The notes under the pieces are model-generated. The model saw only the letters and a program-made list of their open reading frames with translations, was not told where the DNA came from and ran no database searches. A stretch of DNA of 64,000 nt from Devosia oryziradicis (lineage in GTDB: Bacteria; Pseudomonadota; Alphaproteobacteria; Rhizobiales; Devosiaceae), in assembly GCF_016698645.1 (NCBI RefSeq), contig NZ_CP068047.1:1771001-1835000 (forward strand), written 5' to 3'. Shown here in pieces: positions 47,617-55,654 of this stretch; within the stretch, counting starts at the first letter, position 1; each line of letters starts with the position of its first letter. The translations under genes and the position numbers were made by a program.

Positions 47617-48072
47617 ATGTTGCGCGAATTTCTGCGCCACTGGAATCCCGTCGTCGAGTCCGCGCACGGACCGCGCCAGTCTGGCGCCATCCCCTATTCG
47701 ATCATCGACGGGCGCGTGGTGTTCCTGCTGGTGACCTCGCGCCGTACGGGCCGCTGGATTTATCCAAAGGGCTCGATCAGCACAGGCATGACCGCCTGGG
47801 ACAGCGCTGCCAAGGAAGCGCTTGAGGAAGCGGGCGTTACCGGTGAGATCGGCACGGAACCCGCGGGAACTTACCGAAACACCGACAAGGGCCTCCTGGT
47901 CGATATCGATCTCTACCCTCTCAAGGTCGGCGAACAGTTCGAGAGCTGGGACGAGATGGATCAGCGGCTGCGGCACTGGGTATTGTTGAGCGAAGCCAGG
48001 CGCCTGCTGGCCGATCGCTCCCTTGTCCGTATCACGGAGGCGCTGCACCGGCAGCTGACGAGCCGGCGCTAG
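47617..48072 (+). CDS. Nudix hydrolase
   Basis: 151 residues from ATG 47617 (GGAG 6 nt upstream; an earlier frame runs through the csp terminator). The Nudix box is GSISTGMTAWDSAAKEALEEAGV (about 51-73): the EExG core is intact but the first Glu is Met and the REx2EE arginine is Lys. This resembles diphosphoinositol-polyphosphate-type Nudix proteins of Alphaproteobacteria; the substrate is unknown. Its stop overlaps the convergent transporter stop in a CTAG. Confidence 0.87.
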   Translation: MLREFLRHWNPVVESAHGPRQSGAIPYSIIDGRVVFLLVTSRRTGRWIYPKGSISTGMTAWDSAAKEALEEAGVTGEIGTEPAGTYRNTDKGLLVDIDLYPLKVGEQFESWDEMDQRLRHWVLLSEARRLLADRSLVRITEALHRQLTSRR

Positions 48073-49499
48073 CCGCTGAACGCGACGAGCACCCGATAGA
48101 GCAGGGCGGCCAGCAAGGCAGAGGCGGGCAGCGTGACCAGCCATGCCGCGCCAATCTGGGCGAGCTTCAGCCGACGCACGAGATAGCGCCGCTCGTTGCG
48201 TCGCTCGCGCGCGAGGGCATCTTCAGGCCGATCGTTGAGCATCGCTGCGTCCACCAGGTTGGCGCGCAGCGGTACGGCAGCGCCGGTCATGTTCCGGATG
48301 GCGAGGAATTCTCGGAAGAAGCCGACGCCGAATACGGCGCCCACCGCAACGTGCGTCGAGGACACCGGCAGACCAAAAGCGGAGGCGGCCAGAACTGTCA
48401 GGGCCGCGGACGAGGCAACACAGAAGGCCCGGATCTCGTTGAGCTTGGTGATCTGCTCGCCCACGGTATGAATGACACGCGGGCCGAACAGGGCGATGCC
48501 CAGCGCAATACCGGCAGCTCCGAGAACCAGTGACCAGGACGGGACCAACAGCTCCGCGGCGGGCATGACCTGCGTCTCGCGAATGATCACCGCCAAAGGG
48601 CCCAGCGCGTTGGCGACATCGTTGGCACCATGGGCGAAGGACAGCAAGGCGGCGGCAACGATGAGTGGCGGTCGAAACAGGGTGGCGACCTGCTTCTTGC
48701 GGTTGGTCATGCCGAGCGACTGCATGCGGACCCAGGGCATGGCGAGGAACCAGCCGATGGCAGCAGCGGCAGCGCCGACCGTCAATGCTCCGGGCAAGCC
48801 CGGTTGCCACCACTGCGAGAGCGCATTGATCGCCAGATAGACTGCGAATACGCCTGCCATGATGGCCACGAGAATCGGCACCCAGATGCGTGCCGCGGCC
48901 ACCTTGTCTTCCCGGCGGGTCATGGCGCGGCGGATCACAGCGTGCAGACCGGCGGCAAACAAGGCGCCCAGGGCGGGCGAGAGCGTCCAACTGACGGCAA
49001 TCATGCCAATGACAGGCCAGGCAACCGCGCCTATGCCCATGGCTGCGATGGCGGCCCCGACAATGCCCCCGATGATGGCGTGGGTCGTCGAAACAGGGGC
49101 GCCGACAAAGGTGGACGCGTTGATCCACAGCGCTGCCGCGACGAGGGACGCGATCATGACGAGTATGAGGGGTGCCGAGTCAAGACCGACACCAGGCACC
49201 AGGAGTTCGTTGGCGACCGTGTGAACCACGTTACCGCCGGCCAGAAAGGCACCGGCCGCGTCGAAGACAGCGGCAATCGCCAGCGCCGCGCCCATGGTCA
49301 GCGCCTTGGCACCAACCGCCGGCCCGACATTGTTGGCAACATCATTGGCGCCGATGTTGAGCGCCATGTAGGCGGCGGCCACGCAACCCAGCAAAAGGAG
49401 ATGCGACTGGGGACCGTTGGGCAGCGCCAGGCCGGCATAGATCGCCGTGCCCAGCAGGAAGGTCAGCGCGATGCCCAGTGGCAGAAGTGTCCGAGGCAT
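48069..49499 (-). CDS. PiT-family inorganic phosphate transporter
   Basis: 476 residues, about ten to twelve membrane helices. Both PiT signature repeats are present: NIGANDVANNVGPAVGAKALTMG (about 48-70) and SFAHGANDVANALGPLAVI (about 285-303), with the GAPVSTTHAIIGGIVGA and LPVSSTHVAVGAVFGVG partners. It imports phosphate with a cation. The 85-nt gap upstream (49500-49584) must hold its promoter; I see no clear -35/-10 pair. Confidence 0.94.
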   Translation of the reverse strand: MPRTLLPLGIALTFLLGTAIYAGLALPNGPQSHLLLLGCVAAAYMALNIGANDVANNVGPAVGAKALTMGAALAIAAVFDAAGAFLAGGNVVHTVANELLVPGVGLDSAPLILVMIASLVAAALWINASTFVGAPVSTTHAIIGGIVGAAIAAMGIGAVAWPVIGMIAVSWTLSPALGALFAAGLHAVIRRAMTRREDKVAAARIWVPILVAIMAGVFAVYLAINALSQWWQPGLPGALTVGAAAAAIGWFLAMPWVRMQSLGMTNRKKQVATLFRPPLIVAAALLSFAHGANDVANALGPLAVIIRETQVMPAAELLVPSWSLVLGAAGIALGIALFGPRVIHTVGEQITKLNEIRAFCVASSAALTVLAASAFGLPVSSTHVAVGAVFGVGFFREFLAIRNMTGAAVPLRANLVDAAMLNDRPEDALARERRNERRYLVRRLKLAQIGAAWLVTLPASALLAALLYRVLVAFSG

Positions 49500-49584
49500 T
49501 GGTCGCGCGGCAGTCCCAGAAAGGTGTCTGCTGACTATGGACTATGGTTCGCCGGCTTTGTCGACCACAAATGCCGCGACGCCC

Positions 49585-50040
49585 CTAGTTCGCGCCCTGC
49601 CTGGCCAGTTCATCACCCAATGCGGCGAGCAATTGCTCGGTGCCGCGCCGACGCTGCTCCATCTTGTCCAGTCCGTCGAGAAAACACCCGTGCTCGGTGA
49701 CCGTCATGCGCGTGCCGTCACCTTCGGCGAAGAGCTCTATCGCTGCCACCGAAACCGAGATGCGTTGGCCGCCCATAGTCATGTAGTACGTGTAGATGAT
49801 ACGGTTGTTTTCGACGATGTCCTCGTAGCGAACGTCAAAGCCGAACTGGAATTCCCCTTCACCGCTTTCCACCAGTTCACGGCCACCCTCGCGGAACTCG
49901 AAAATCTTTGGCGCTGCTCCACCGCCGAACCAGCGCTGCTTGATGGCGGGGTCGGCCCAGGCCCGAAAGACACGGGACGGGGACGCGGCATATATGCGTT
50001 CGAGGACAAAGGTGCCGTGGGCGATTGATCGTTCAGCCAT
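49585..50040 (-). CDS. SRPBCC/AHSA1-type START-like protein
   Basis: 151 residues, one SRPBCC fold. Family patterns are FVLERIYAASPSRVFRAWADPAIKQRWFG (about 11-40), FDVRYEDIVENNRIIYTYYM and a C-terminal helix. Such proteins bind hydrophobic ligands in a deep pocket and are often paired with an ArsR-type regulator; none is encoded next to it here. The start region carries a palindrome and repeats described separately. Confidence 0.88.
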   Translation of the reverse strand: MAERSIAHGTFVLERIYAASPSRVFRAWADPAIKQRWFGGGAAPKIFEFREGGRELVESGEGEFQFGFDVRYEDIVENNRIIYTYYMTMGGQRISVSVAAIELFAEGDGTRMTVTEHGCFLDGLDKMEQRRRGTEQLLAALGDELARQGAN

Positions 50041-50054
50041 TGCTGGTTCTCCAG

Positions 50055-50121
50055 ATATTGTTAAGCAAACAATTAAGTGAGGACAGAGACGTGGTCAATG
50101 CTTAAGAAAGAAATTAAGTGA
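50055..50121 (-). promoter_or_regulatory. Operator-like region upstream of the SRPBCC gene
   Basis: A perfect inverted repeat ATTGTT-AAGCA-AACAAT (50057-50073) lies 16 nt before the start, and AATTAAGTGA occurs twice as a direct repeat (50071-50080 and 50112-50121). ATATTGTTAA at 50055-50064 matches the motif upstream of the VOC gene with one change. An ArsR-type site is plausible but not shown. Confidence 0.45.
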
Positions 50122-50133
50122 TATCCGGAGCTC

Positions 50134-50162
50134 TTGACACTGCCGCAGCATTGCACCTATCA
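50134..50162 (+). promoter_or_regulatory. Sigma70-type promoter of the ilvBN operon
   Basis: Perfect -35 TTGACA (50134-50139), 17-nt spacer, CTATCA (50157-50162). Transcription would start near 50169, just ahead of the leader peptide. Confidence 0.65.
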
Positions 50163-50190
50163 CTACGCCCGTAATTTATGGAGAGGTCCC

Positions 50191-50241
50191 GTGCGGGCAC
50201 TCATTCTCGTAGTAGGCAGGCGCATCGGCAACGTGGGATAG
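50191..50241 (+). CDS. ilvBN attenuation leader peptide MRALILVVGRRIGNVG
   Basis: Sixteen codons from GTG 50191, preceded by GGAGAGG 5 nt upstream, with the stop TAG at 50239-50241. The peptide contains a Leu-Ile-Leu-Val-Val run, with a further Ile and Val after it: exactly the residues whose shortage should stall a ribosome on an ilv leader. It is followed by a GGGATA/TATCCC hairpin (50235-50248) and then the terminator at 50275. Too short for normal gene calling; evidence is position, composition and the terminator. Confidence 0.8.
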   Translation: MRALILVVGRRIGNVG

Positions 50242-50274
50242 ATATCCCGCGCGATAGCTGGTGCGCCGAAAACA

Positions 50275-50296
50275 GGTCCCGAACGGGGCCTTTTTT
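50275..50296 (+). terminator. Attenuator terminator upstream of ilvB
   Basis: GGTCCC-GAAC-GGGGCC with one G-T pair, followed by six T. A second GGTCCC at 50185-50190, next to the leader start, could compete for the 3' arm and give an alternative structure. Lies 62 nt before ilvB. Confidence 0.8.
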
Positions 50297-50357
50297 ATTG
50301 CCCGGTTTTCGCCGCTACGAGACTGGGCCAGACAATGGACTGAGGAAGGACGAGACG

Positions 50358-52127
50358 ATGGCCGAAAGAATGACCGGCGCGGAAATGGTGATCCAGGCGC
50401 TGACCGACCAGGGTGTCGAGCACATCTTCGGTTATCCGGGCGGTGCGGCCCTGCCGATCTACGATGCGATGTTCCAGCAGGATTTCGTGCAGCATATCCT
50501 GGTGCGGCACGAGCAGGGTGCCACCCACATGGCCGAGGGCTATGCCCGTTCCACCGGCAAGCCGGGTGTCGTGCTCGTCACCTCGGGCCCGGGCGCGACC
50601 AACGCGGTGACCGGCCTCACCGATGCGCTGATGGATTCTATCCCCATGGTCTGCATTACGGCGCAGGTCCCGACCACGCTGATCGGCTCGGACGCGTTCC
50701 AGGAATGCGACACCGTCGGCATTACGCGCAGCTGCACCAAGTATAATTACCTGGTCAAGCGCGTGGAGGACTTGCCGCGCATCATGCATGAGGCCTTCCT
50801 GATCGCCACGACCGGTCGACCAGGGCCCGTCGTGATCGACATTCCCAAGGATGTGCAGTTCGCGCTGGGCGACTACTACAAGCCGGACCTGGAAACGCTG
50901 CGCCACCAGAGCTACCGACCGCAGCTGGACGGCGATGCCGCCGCCATCGAGGCTGCGGTCGACCTGATGCTGCGTGCCGAACGGCCGATCTTCTATACCG
51001 GCGGCGGCGTCATCAATGCCGGCCCGCAGGCTTCCGAGCATCTGCGCGAGCTGGCCGAGTTGACCGGCTTCCCGGTGACCTCGACCCTGATGGGTCTGGG
51101 CGCCTTCCCGGCATCCAATCCGCAGTGGATGGGCATGCTGGGCATGCACGGCACCTACGAAGCCAACCTCGCCATGCATGACTGCGACGTCATGATCAAC
51201 ATCGGCGCCCGTTTCGACGACCGCATCACGGGCCGCATCGACGCCTTCTCGCCGAACAGCCGCAAGATCCATGTCGATATCGACCCCAGCTCGATCAACA
51301 AGGTCGTGCGGGTCGACGTGCCCATTATCGGCGACTGCGAGCGGGTGCTCAGCGAGATGGTCCGGGTCTGGCGTTCCAAGACCAACCAGCCGCGCACCGA
51401 GGCCATCGCGCCGTGGTGGAAGCAGATCGAGAAGTGGCGGGCAGTGAACTCGCTCGGCTTCAAGAATTCCGAGACGACCATCAAGCCGCAATATGCGATC
51501 CAGCGCCTCTATGAGGCGACGCAGAAGCAAGGCAAGGAAGTCTACATCACCACTGAAGTCGGCCAGCACCAGATGTGGGCCGCCCAACACTTCCACTTCG
51601 ACAAGCCCAATCGCTGGATGACCTCGGGCGGCCTGGGCACAATGGGTTATGGCTTGCCGGCCGCGGTCGGTGTGCAGGTGGCGCATCCGGATGCCCTGGT
51701 GATCGACATTGCCGGCGAGGCATCCGTGCAGATGACGATGCAGGAAATCTCGACGGCGGTGCAATATCGGCTGCCGATCAAGATCTTCATCCTGAACAAT
51801 GAGCGCATGGGCATGGTCCGCCAGTGGCAGGACCTGCTGCATGGCTCGCGCTACGCGCATTCCTATTCGGAATCGCTACCCGATTTCGTCAAGCTGGCAG
51901 AGGCTTACGGCGGAAAGGGCATCCGTTGCGAAAACCCGACCGAGCTCGACGCTGCGATCCAGGAGATGCTCGACTACGATGGTCCGGTGCTGTTCGACGT
52001 CATCGTCGAGAAGGACGAGAACTGCCTGCCCATGATCCCATCGGGCAAGCCGCACAACGAGATCATCCTGCCCGATACGGCCAATATCGGCGACATCATC
52101 GACGAAAAGGGACGGCAGCTCGTCTAG
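50358..52127 (+). CDS. ilvB: Acetolactate synthase, large catalytic subunit
   Basis: Thiamine-diphosphate enzyme for the first common step of valine/isoleucine/leucine synthesis. From ATG 50358 it has 589 residues; a 60-codon upstream extension would cross the attenuator and is rejected. The catalytic Glu is in RHEQGATHMAEGYA (about 52-65), the FAD region in the middle, and the ThDP/Mg motif reads AGEASVQMTMQEIS (about 455), with Glu instead of the usual Asp of GD. I recall the same change in other rhizobial enzymes. Followed by ilvN after 22 nt. Confidence 0.96.
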   Translation: MAERMTGAEMVIQALTDQGVEHIFGYPGGAALPIYDAMFQQDFVQHILVRHEQGATHMAEGYARSTGKPGVVLVTSGPGATNAVTGLTDALMDSIPMVCITAQVPTTLIGSDAFQECDTVGITRSCTKYNYLVKRVEDLPRIMHEAFLIATTGRPGPVVIDIPKDVQFALGDYYKPDLETLRHQSYRPQLDGDAAAIEAAVDLMLRAERPIFYTGGGVINAGPQASEHLRELAELTGFPVTSTLMGLGAFPASNPQWMGMLGMHGTYEANLAMHDCDVMINIGARFDDRITGRIDAFSPNSRKIHVDIDPSSINKVVRVDVPIIGDCERVLSEMVRVWRSKTNQPRTEAIAPWWKQIEKWRAVNSLGFKNSETTIKPQYAIQRLYEATQKQGKEVYITTEVGQHQMWAAQHFHFDKPNRWMTSGGLGTMGYGLPAAVGVQVAHPDALVIDIAGEASVQMTMQEISTAVQYRLPIKIFILNNERMGMVRQWQDLLHGSRYAHSYSESLPDFVKLAEAYGGKGIRCENPTELDAAIQEMLDYDGPVLFDVIVEKDENCLPMIPSGKPHNEIILPDTANIGDIIDEKGRQLV

Positions 52128-52149
52128 GGCGCTGCAGAGGAGAAAGCAA

Positions 52150-52704
52150 ATGAACGCACATCTGCAGCCTACGGGCTCTGCCTATTTCCTCACCAAGGAA
52201 ACCCAGGAGATCGAGCGCCACACGCTGTCGGTGCTGGTCGATAACGAGCCGGGTATTCTGGCGCGCGTCGTTGGCCTCTTTTCGGCGCGCGGCTACAATA
52301 TCGAGAGCCTGACTGTCAGCGAGACCGAACATGGGCGCCGACTTAGTCGCATCACGGTTGTCGTTACCGCCACGCCCAAGGTTCTGACCCAGATCAAGCT
52401 CCAGCTCGAACGCCTGGTGCCAGTGCACAAGGTGCATGATCTGACAGCTGAGGGCGCGTCGCTAGAGCGCGAGCTGGCGCTGATCAAGGTAGCCGGCTCG
52501 GGGGATCACCGGGCGGAGACGTTGCGCCTGGCCGACGCGTTCCGCGCCCAGATCGTCGACGCAACGGTTGAGAGCTTTGTCTTCGAAGTGACCGGCAAGC
52601 CTGCAAAAATAGACAGCTTCATCGCCTTGATGCAGCCATTGGGGCTGGTAGAAGTCGTGCGGACAGGGCTCGCGGCAATTTCGCGCGGCCCGCAGGGCAT
52701 GTAG
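52150..52704 (+). CDS. ilvN: Acetolactate synthase, small regulatory subunit
   Basis: Activates the large subunit and confers valine feedback. It has 184 residues: N-terminal ACT domain (HTLSVLVDNEPGILARVVGLFSARGYNIESL, about 20-50) and the C-terminal regulatory domain (ERELALIKVAG, about 105 on). Some annotators would name it ilvH. GAGGAG at 52137-52142 is the ribosome site. Part of the attenuated ilv operon. Confidence 0.95.
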   Translation: MNAHLQPTGSAYFLTKETQEIERHTLSVLVDNEPGILARVVGLFSARGYNIESLTVSETEHGRRLSRITVVVTATPKVLTQIKLQLERLVPVHKVHDLTAEGASLERELALIKVAGSGDHRAETLRLADAFRAQIVDATVESFVFEVTGKPAKIDSFIALMQPLGLVEVVRTGLAAISRGPQGM

Positions 52705-52715
52705 GCTTCCCACAT

Positions 52716-53603
52716 ATGCGCGGACTTTCCGGCAATACGGTCGGGATCGTCATGATGACGATCTCGACCGCATGTTTTGCGATCAACGATGCTCTCCTCA
52801 AGCTGGCTATGGCGGAGATTCCATCGTTCGAGGCCCTGTTGATCCGCGCCGTTGCCGTTGTCCTGCTTGGTGTGCCGCTGCTGGGCATCATGGGCCAGCT
52901 CCGCTTCCTGCCCCGCGCCTTTGAATGGCGGGTGCAATTGCGCAACCTGTTCGAAGTTATCGCCGCGCTCGGCTTCGTCATCGGTCTCGCCCAAGCACCC
53001 ATCGCCGACCTCACCGCGCTCGGCCAGACCTCGCCCTTGCTGCTGCTCGCCGGAGCGACGCTGTTCCTTGGCGAAAGGCTGACCCGGCTGCAGATCGGCT
53101 TGGTGCTGCTGGCCTTTGTCGGCGCGCTGCTGGTGGCGCAGCCGGGCGGCGGCGGATTCTCACCCTTTACGCTGTTCGGCCTGTGGAGTGCGGGGGCCGT
53201 GGCCATCCGCGACCTGATCGGCCGGCGTATCAATGCGGAAATCCCCGGCATCGTCATTGTTGTCGGTGTCGGCATAGTCGGCGTCGTCGGCGCCGGCATT
53301 GCCACGCTGCTATTCGAAACCTGGGTGTGGCCCGGCGTTGTGACCTTGCTCTTCGTGACGGGGTCAAGTGCGCTGCTGCTGGTCGGCCAATGGTTACTGC
53401 TGCACGCCTATCGCGTCGCCAGCGTCGGTAGTGTGGCGCCGTTCCTCTACATGTCGACCATCTGGGCTCTGGTTACCGGCCTGTTGATCTTCGGCACCGC
53501 CCCCAACCCGCTGGCTCTAGGCGGCATTGCCCTGATCGTCGTCAGTGGCGTTGCCGTGGTGGCGCTGGAGCGCTGGCCACGCAAGACCGTGGTTTCGCCC
53601 TGA
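52716..53603 (+). CDS. DMT-superfamily (EamA) transporter
   Basis: 295 residues, ten predicted membrane helices in two EamA halves (about 8-135 and 150-285). Typical features are AINDALLKLAM in the first helix, ALGFVIGLAQAPIADLTALGQTSPLLLLAGATLFLGERL, and a corresponding helix near the C-terminus. Probably exports or imports a small metabolite; substrate unknown. It begins 11 nt after ilvN and may be read from the same transcript. Confidence 0.88.
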   Translation: MRGLSGNTVGIVMMTISTACFAINDALLKLAMAEIPSFEALLIRAVAVVLLGVPLLGIMGQLRFLPRAFEWRVQLRNLFEVIAALGFVIGLAQAPIADLTALGQTSPLLLLAGATLFLGERLTRLQIGLVLLAFVGALLVAQPGGGGFSPFTLFGLWSAGAVAIRDLIGRRINAEIPGIVIVVGVGIVGVVGAGIATLLFETWVWPGVVTLLFVTGSSALLLVGQWLLLHAYRVASVGSVAPFLYMSTIWALVTGLLIFGTAPNPLALGGIALIVVSGVAVVALERWPRKTVVSP

Positions 53604-53616
53604 GCCGCCGACACGG

Positions 53617-54009
53617 TCAGCGATGGCCCGTGAATGTACCCTTCACCGTGGTCTTGCCCAGTTCCAAACCGGCGTCGTCCAGCGCGCGAATGGTCCACTG
53701 GTAGGTGTGCGTGGCATGCAGGGGCGGGCAGGGGCCGATATATTTAAAGGTATCGGCAGCAATGATCGGTTCGCCGGCATAGTCCAGTTTGCGACCGCCG
53801 TGCTCGAAGTTGGCTGTCAGATCGAGCAGGAAGAAGTCAAGCGCGGCAGTGCCCCCAGGAACGTTCGTAAGGCGGAACTCCGGGCTCGGGGTAATACGCT
53901 GGGCACCGCCGGCGCAGGGGCGAACCCCGGTGAAGCTGAAATCGGCTTCAAAGGCCATGGTGGGTGTGGCGACTGCAGCCAGTAGAAGTGTCAGGCACAC
54001 AACTCTCAT
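53617..54009 (-). CDS. Exported PEBP-like (YbhB/YbcL-like) small protein
   Basis: 130 residues with a signal peptide (MRVVCLTLLLAAVATPTMA). The mature sequence resembles a phosphatidylethanolamine-binding-protein fold: SPEFRLTNVPGGTAALDFFLLDL matches the PEBP opening (SPPL..W..VP.GT..LAL...D), and HTYQWTIRALDDAGLELG matches the later HRY.F..YALD strand. The usual DPDAP and GxxHRY ligand motifs are only partly kept, so the family call is tentative. Confidence 0.6.
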   Translation of the reverse strand: MRVVCLTLLLAAVATPTMAFEADFSFTGVRPCAGGAQRITPSPEFRLTNVPGGTAALDFFLLDLTANFEHGGRKLDYAGEPIIAADTFKYIGPCPPLHATHTYQWTIRALDDAGLELGKTTVKGTFTGHR

Positions 54010-54174
54010 TTTTCGTCCCTGCCTCGGCTGGTACTGATCCTGGGAAATGCTATCGCGGCGATGGGTCGGGGAACAAGATTGGCATAACAGGGGTGATGGC
54101 AGTCATCACAAGGTTCGATTGGGCCGCCAGCAAGTCTTGGTGTATGGCAGTGCGAGAGTTTCAGCAGGCTGCCC

Positions 54175-54918
54175 ATGACCCTTCTTTCCGTCAATCTCAA
54201 TGCCGTCGCCCAGTTGCGGAATCGACGCAACCTGCCCTGGCCAAGCGTGGTCGGGCTGGCGCGCGTCGTGCTGGATGCGGGGGCGAGTGGCGTCACGGTC
54301 CATCCGCGGCCCGACGAACGGCATATTCGTCGCACTGACGTGTTCGAACTCGCTGAGCTGTTGGCGGGCGAGTATCCGGGGGCAGAATTCAATATCGAGG
54401 GCTATCCGAGCGAGGATTTCTTCCAGCTCATCGACCAGATCAACCCACAGCAGGTGACGCTGGTGCCCGACGATCCTGCCCAGGCGACGTCGGACCACGG
54501 CTGGGATTTTCGCGGCAAAGGCAATTTCCTGACCTCGGTGGTGCAACGGCTGAAGGCACCCAACCGCCGGATTTCGCTGTTCTGCGACCCCGATGCAGGG
54601 GCGGATGGCGTGGCCGCCGCAAAGGCTACGGGGGCGGACCGGATCGAACTTTACACGGGACCATATGGCGGGTGCTATGACGACCCCGAGCGCGCGGTGC
54701 GCGAGCTGGCAGCGCTGGCCCATACGGCACAGGCGGCCCATGCGGTCGGCATGGGGGTGAATGCCGGGCATGACCTGACGCTGGCCAATCTGCCCGCGTT
54801 CCACGCTGCAGTGCCCCTTGTCGACGAGGCATCCATTGGCCATGGTATCACGGCCGATGCGCTGATCCTGGGATTCGCCGAAGCTGTGCGGCAATATCGG
54901 GCGGCGCTGGGCGGCTGA
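54175..54918 (+). CDS. pdxJ: Pyridoxine 5'-phosphate synthase PdxJ
   Basis: Last enzyme of the DXP-dependent vitamin B6 pathway. It has 247 residues. The TIM-barrel signatures are [14 protein letters not shown] (about 4-17), [16 protein letters not shown] (about 37-52), [31 protein letters not shown] (about 98-117) and [12 protein letters not shown] (about 155). The C-terminal [16 protein letters not shown] closes the active site. Translated from ATG 54175, with no strong ribosome site visible. Confidence 0.96.
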   Translation: MTLLSVNLNAVAQLRNRRNLPWPSVVGLARVVLDAGASGVTVHPRPDERHIRRTDVFELAELLAGEYPGAEFNIEGYPSEDFFQLIDQINPQQVTLVPDDPAQATSDHGWDFRGKGNFLTSVVQRLKAPNRRISLFCDPDAGADGVAAAKATGADRIELYTGPYGGCYDDPERAVRELAALAHTAQAAHAVGMGVNAGHDLTLANLPAFHAAVPLVDEASIGHGITADALILGFAEAVRQYRAALGG

Positions 54919-54929
54919 GCAGCCGGTGG

Positions 54930-54952
54930 GAGGCGCTGGAGTCCAGCGCCTC
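54930..54952 (+). terminator. Intrinsic terminator between pdxJ and a convergent gene
   Basis: Perfect GAGGCGCTGG-AGT-CCAGCGCCTC hairpin, 10 bp, followed by TGTTGGTT. The symmetry and the convergent neighbour suggest it serves both strands. Confidence 0.7.
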
Positions 54953-54959
54953 TGTTGGT

Positions 54960-55286
54960 TCAGTCCGTAAAGTTGAAGTCGCTGAGTTCGCAGACATTGT
55001 TGTCGTTCGACACAACCTCGTCGCCATCCTCGAACACGGCGAGGAAGTCGTATTTGCAATAGCCACTGCCATCATCGATGTTGATGACCACACTGCTGCC
55101 CGATGGCAGGATGTTGCGACCCAGAATGTCCTCTTCCCACGAGCGCGTGCCCGTATTGGAGGCATAGAATTCGACGATGTCGTACGACGATCTGTTGTTG
55201 ATCCGTACGCGACGATCGAGCGCCGCGGCATCCACGACGCCAATAGCCAGTATTGCCAGGGCAAGCCCGGCAGAAAACGCCTTCAT
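54960..55286 (-). CDS. Exported protein of unknown function
   Basis: 108 residues with a signal peptide (MKAFSAGLALAILAIGVVDA). The mature part is beta-rich and opens LDRRVRINNRSSYDIVEFYASN; two cysteines (GYCKYDF and NVCEL) could form a disulphide. I recall similar short exported proteins in Hyphomicrobiales without a function. GAGGGA is 5 nt before the ATG. Confidence 0.7.
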   Translation of the reverse strand: MKAFSAGLALAILAIGVVDAAALDRRVRINNRSSYDIVEFYASNTGTRSWEEDILGRNILPSGSSVVINIDDGSGYCKYDFLAVFEDGDEVVSNDNNVCELSDFNFTD

Positions 55287-55654
55287 TTTAGTCCCTCATT
55301 GCATTAAGTGCCCCACCCGAGAAATAACGCTGCCGGCGAGGACTTCGCAACTGGAATCGTAAGCGCGGAAGGGCAAGCAATGCGTGGGTGCGCAGGCGTG
55401 TTGGCGAAGCCACCTGTGCCGGCATCGGCAACTGATCCGTATTCCTGAACAGTCCGTTCGAACGCGCGGTGCACAGCTTCATCGTTCGATGCAAAAGCGC
55501 CATGCGACAGCGAAAAACCAGCAATCACAGATGATTACATGAATGTGCCTAGGGCAATTCCATGTCTCCGCGACACACCAACGTGCCTCCTTGCGGCTGG
55601 TGCAAACGGGCACTTATATCGCCTCAGTTACGATTTGTTACCTAGGAGGCACAC
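55287..55654. other. Gap with no firm gene; possible remnant of an exported protein
   Basis: The only notable frame is on the reverse strand (55528-55304), starting GTG and coding for 74 residues. It opens IAGFSLSHGAFAS like a cut signal peptide, then NDEAVHRAFERTVQEYGS. It has no ribosome site and no match I recognise, so it may be a remnant. The plus strand carries the probable promoter of the next gene. Confidence 0.35.
55591..55619 (+). promoter_or_regulatory. Possible promoter of the FMN reductase gene
   Basis: TTGCGG (55591-55596), 17-nt spacer, TTATAT (55614-55619). The gene itself has a strong ribosome site (GGAGG at 55646-55650). Confidence 0.45.

Noticed and set aside
50178..50357. 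60-codon extension of IlvB
   Set aside because: It would cross the leader peptide and the terminator; ilvB begins at 50358 with a family-like N-terminus.
50295..51860. A 521-codon reverse-strand frame opposite ilvB
   Set aside because: Low-information His/Arg/Asp-rich sequence without family motifs; a shadow of ilvB in high-GC DNA.
55304..55528. 74-codon reverse-strand gene for an exported protein
   Set aside because: No ribosome site, an incomplete signal peptide and no recognisable family; kept only as a possible remnant in the gap description.
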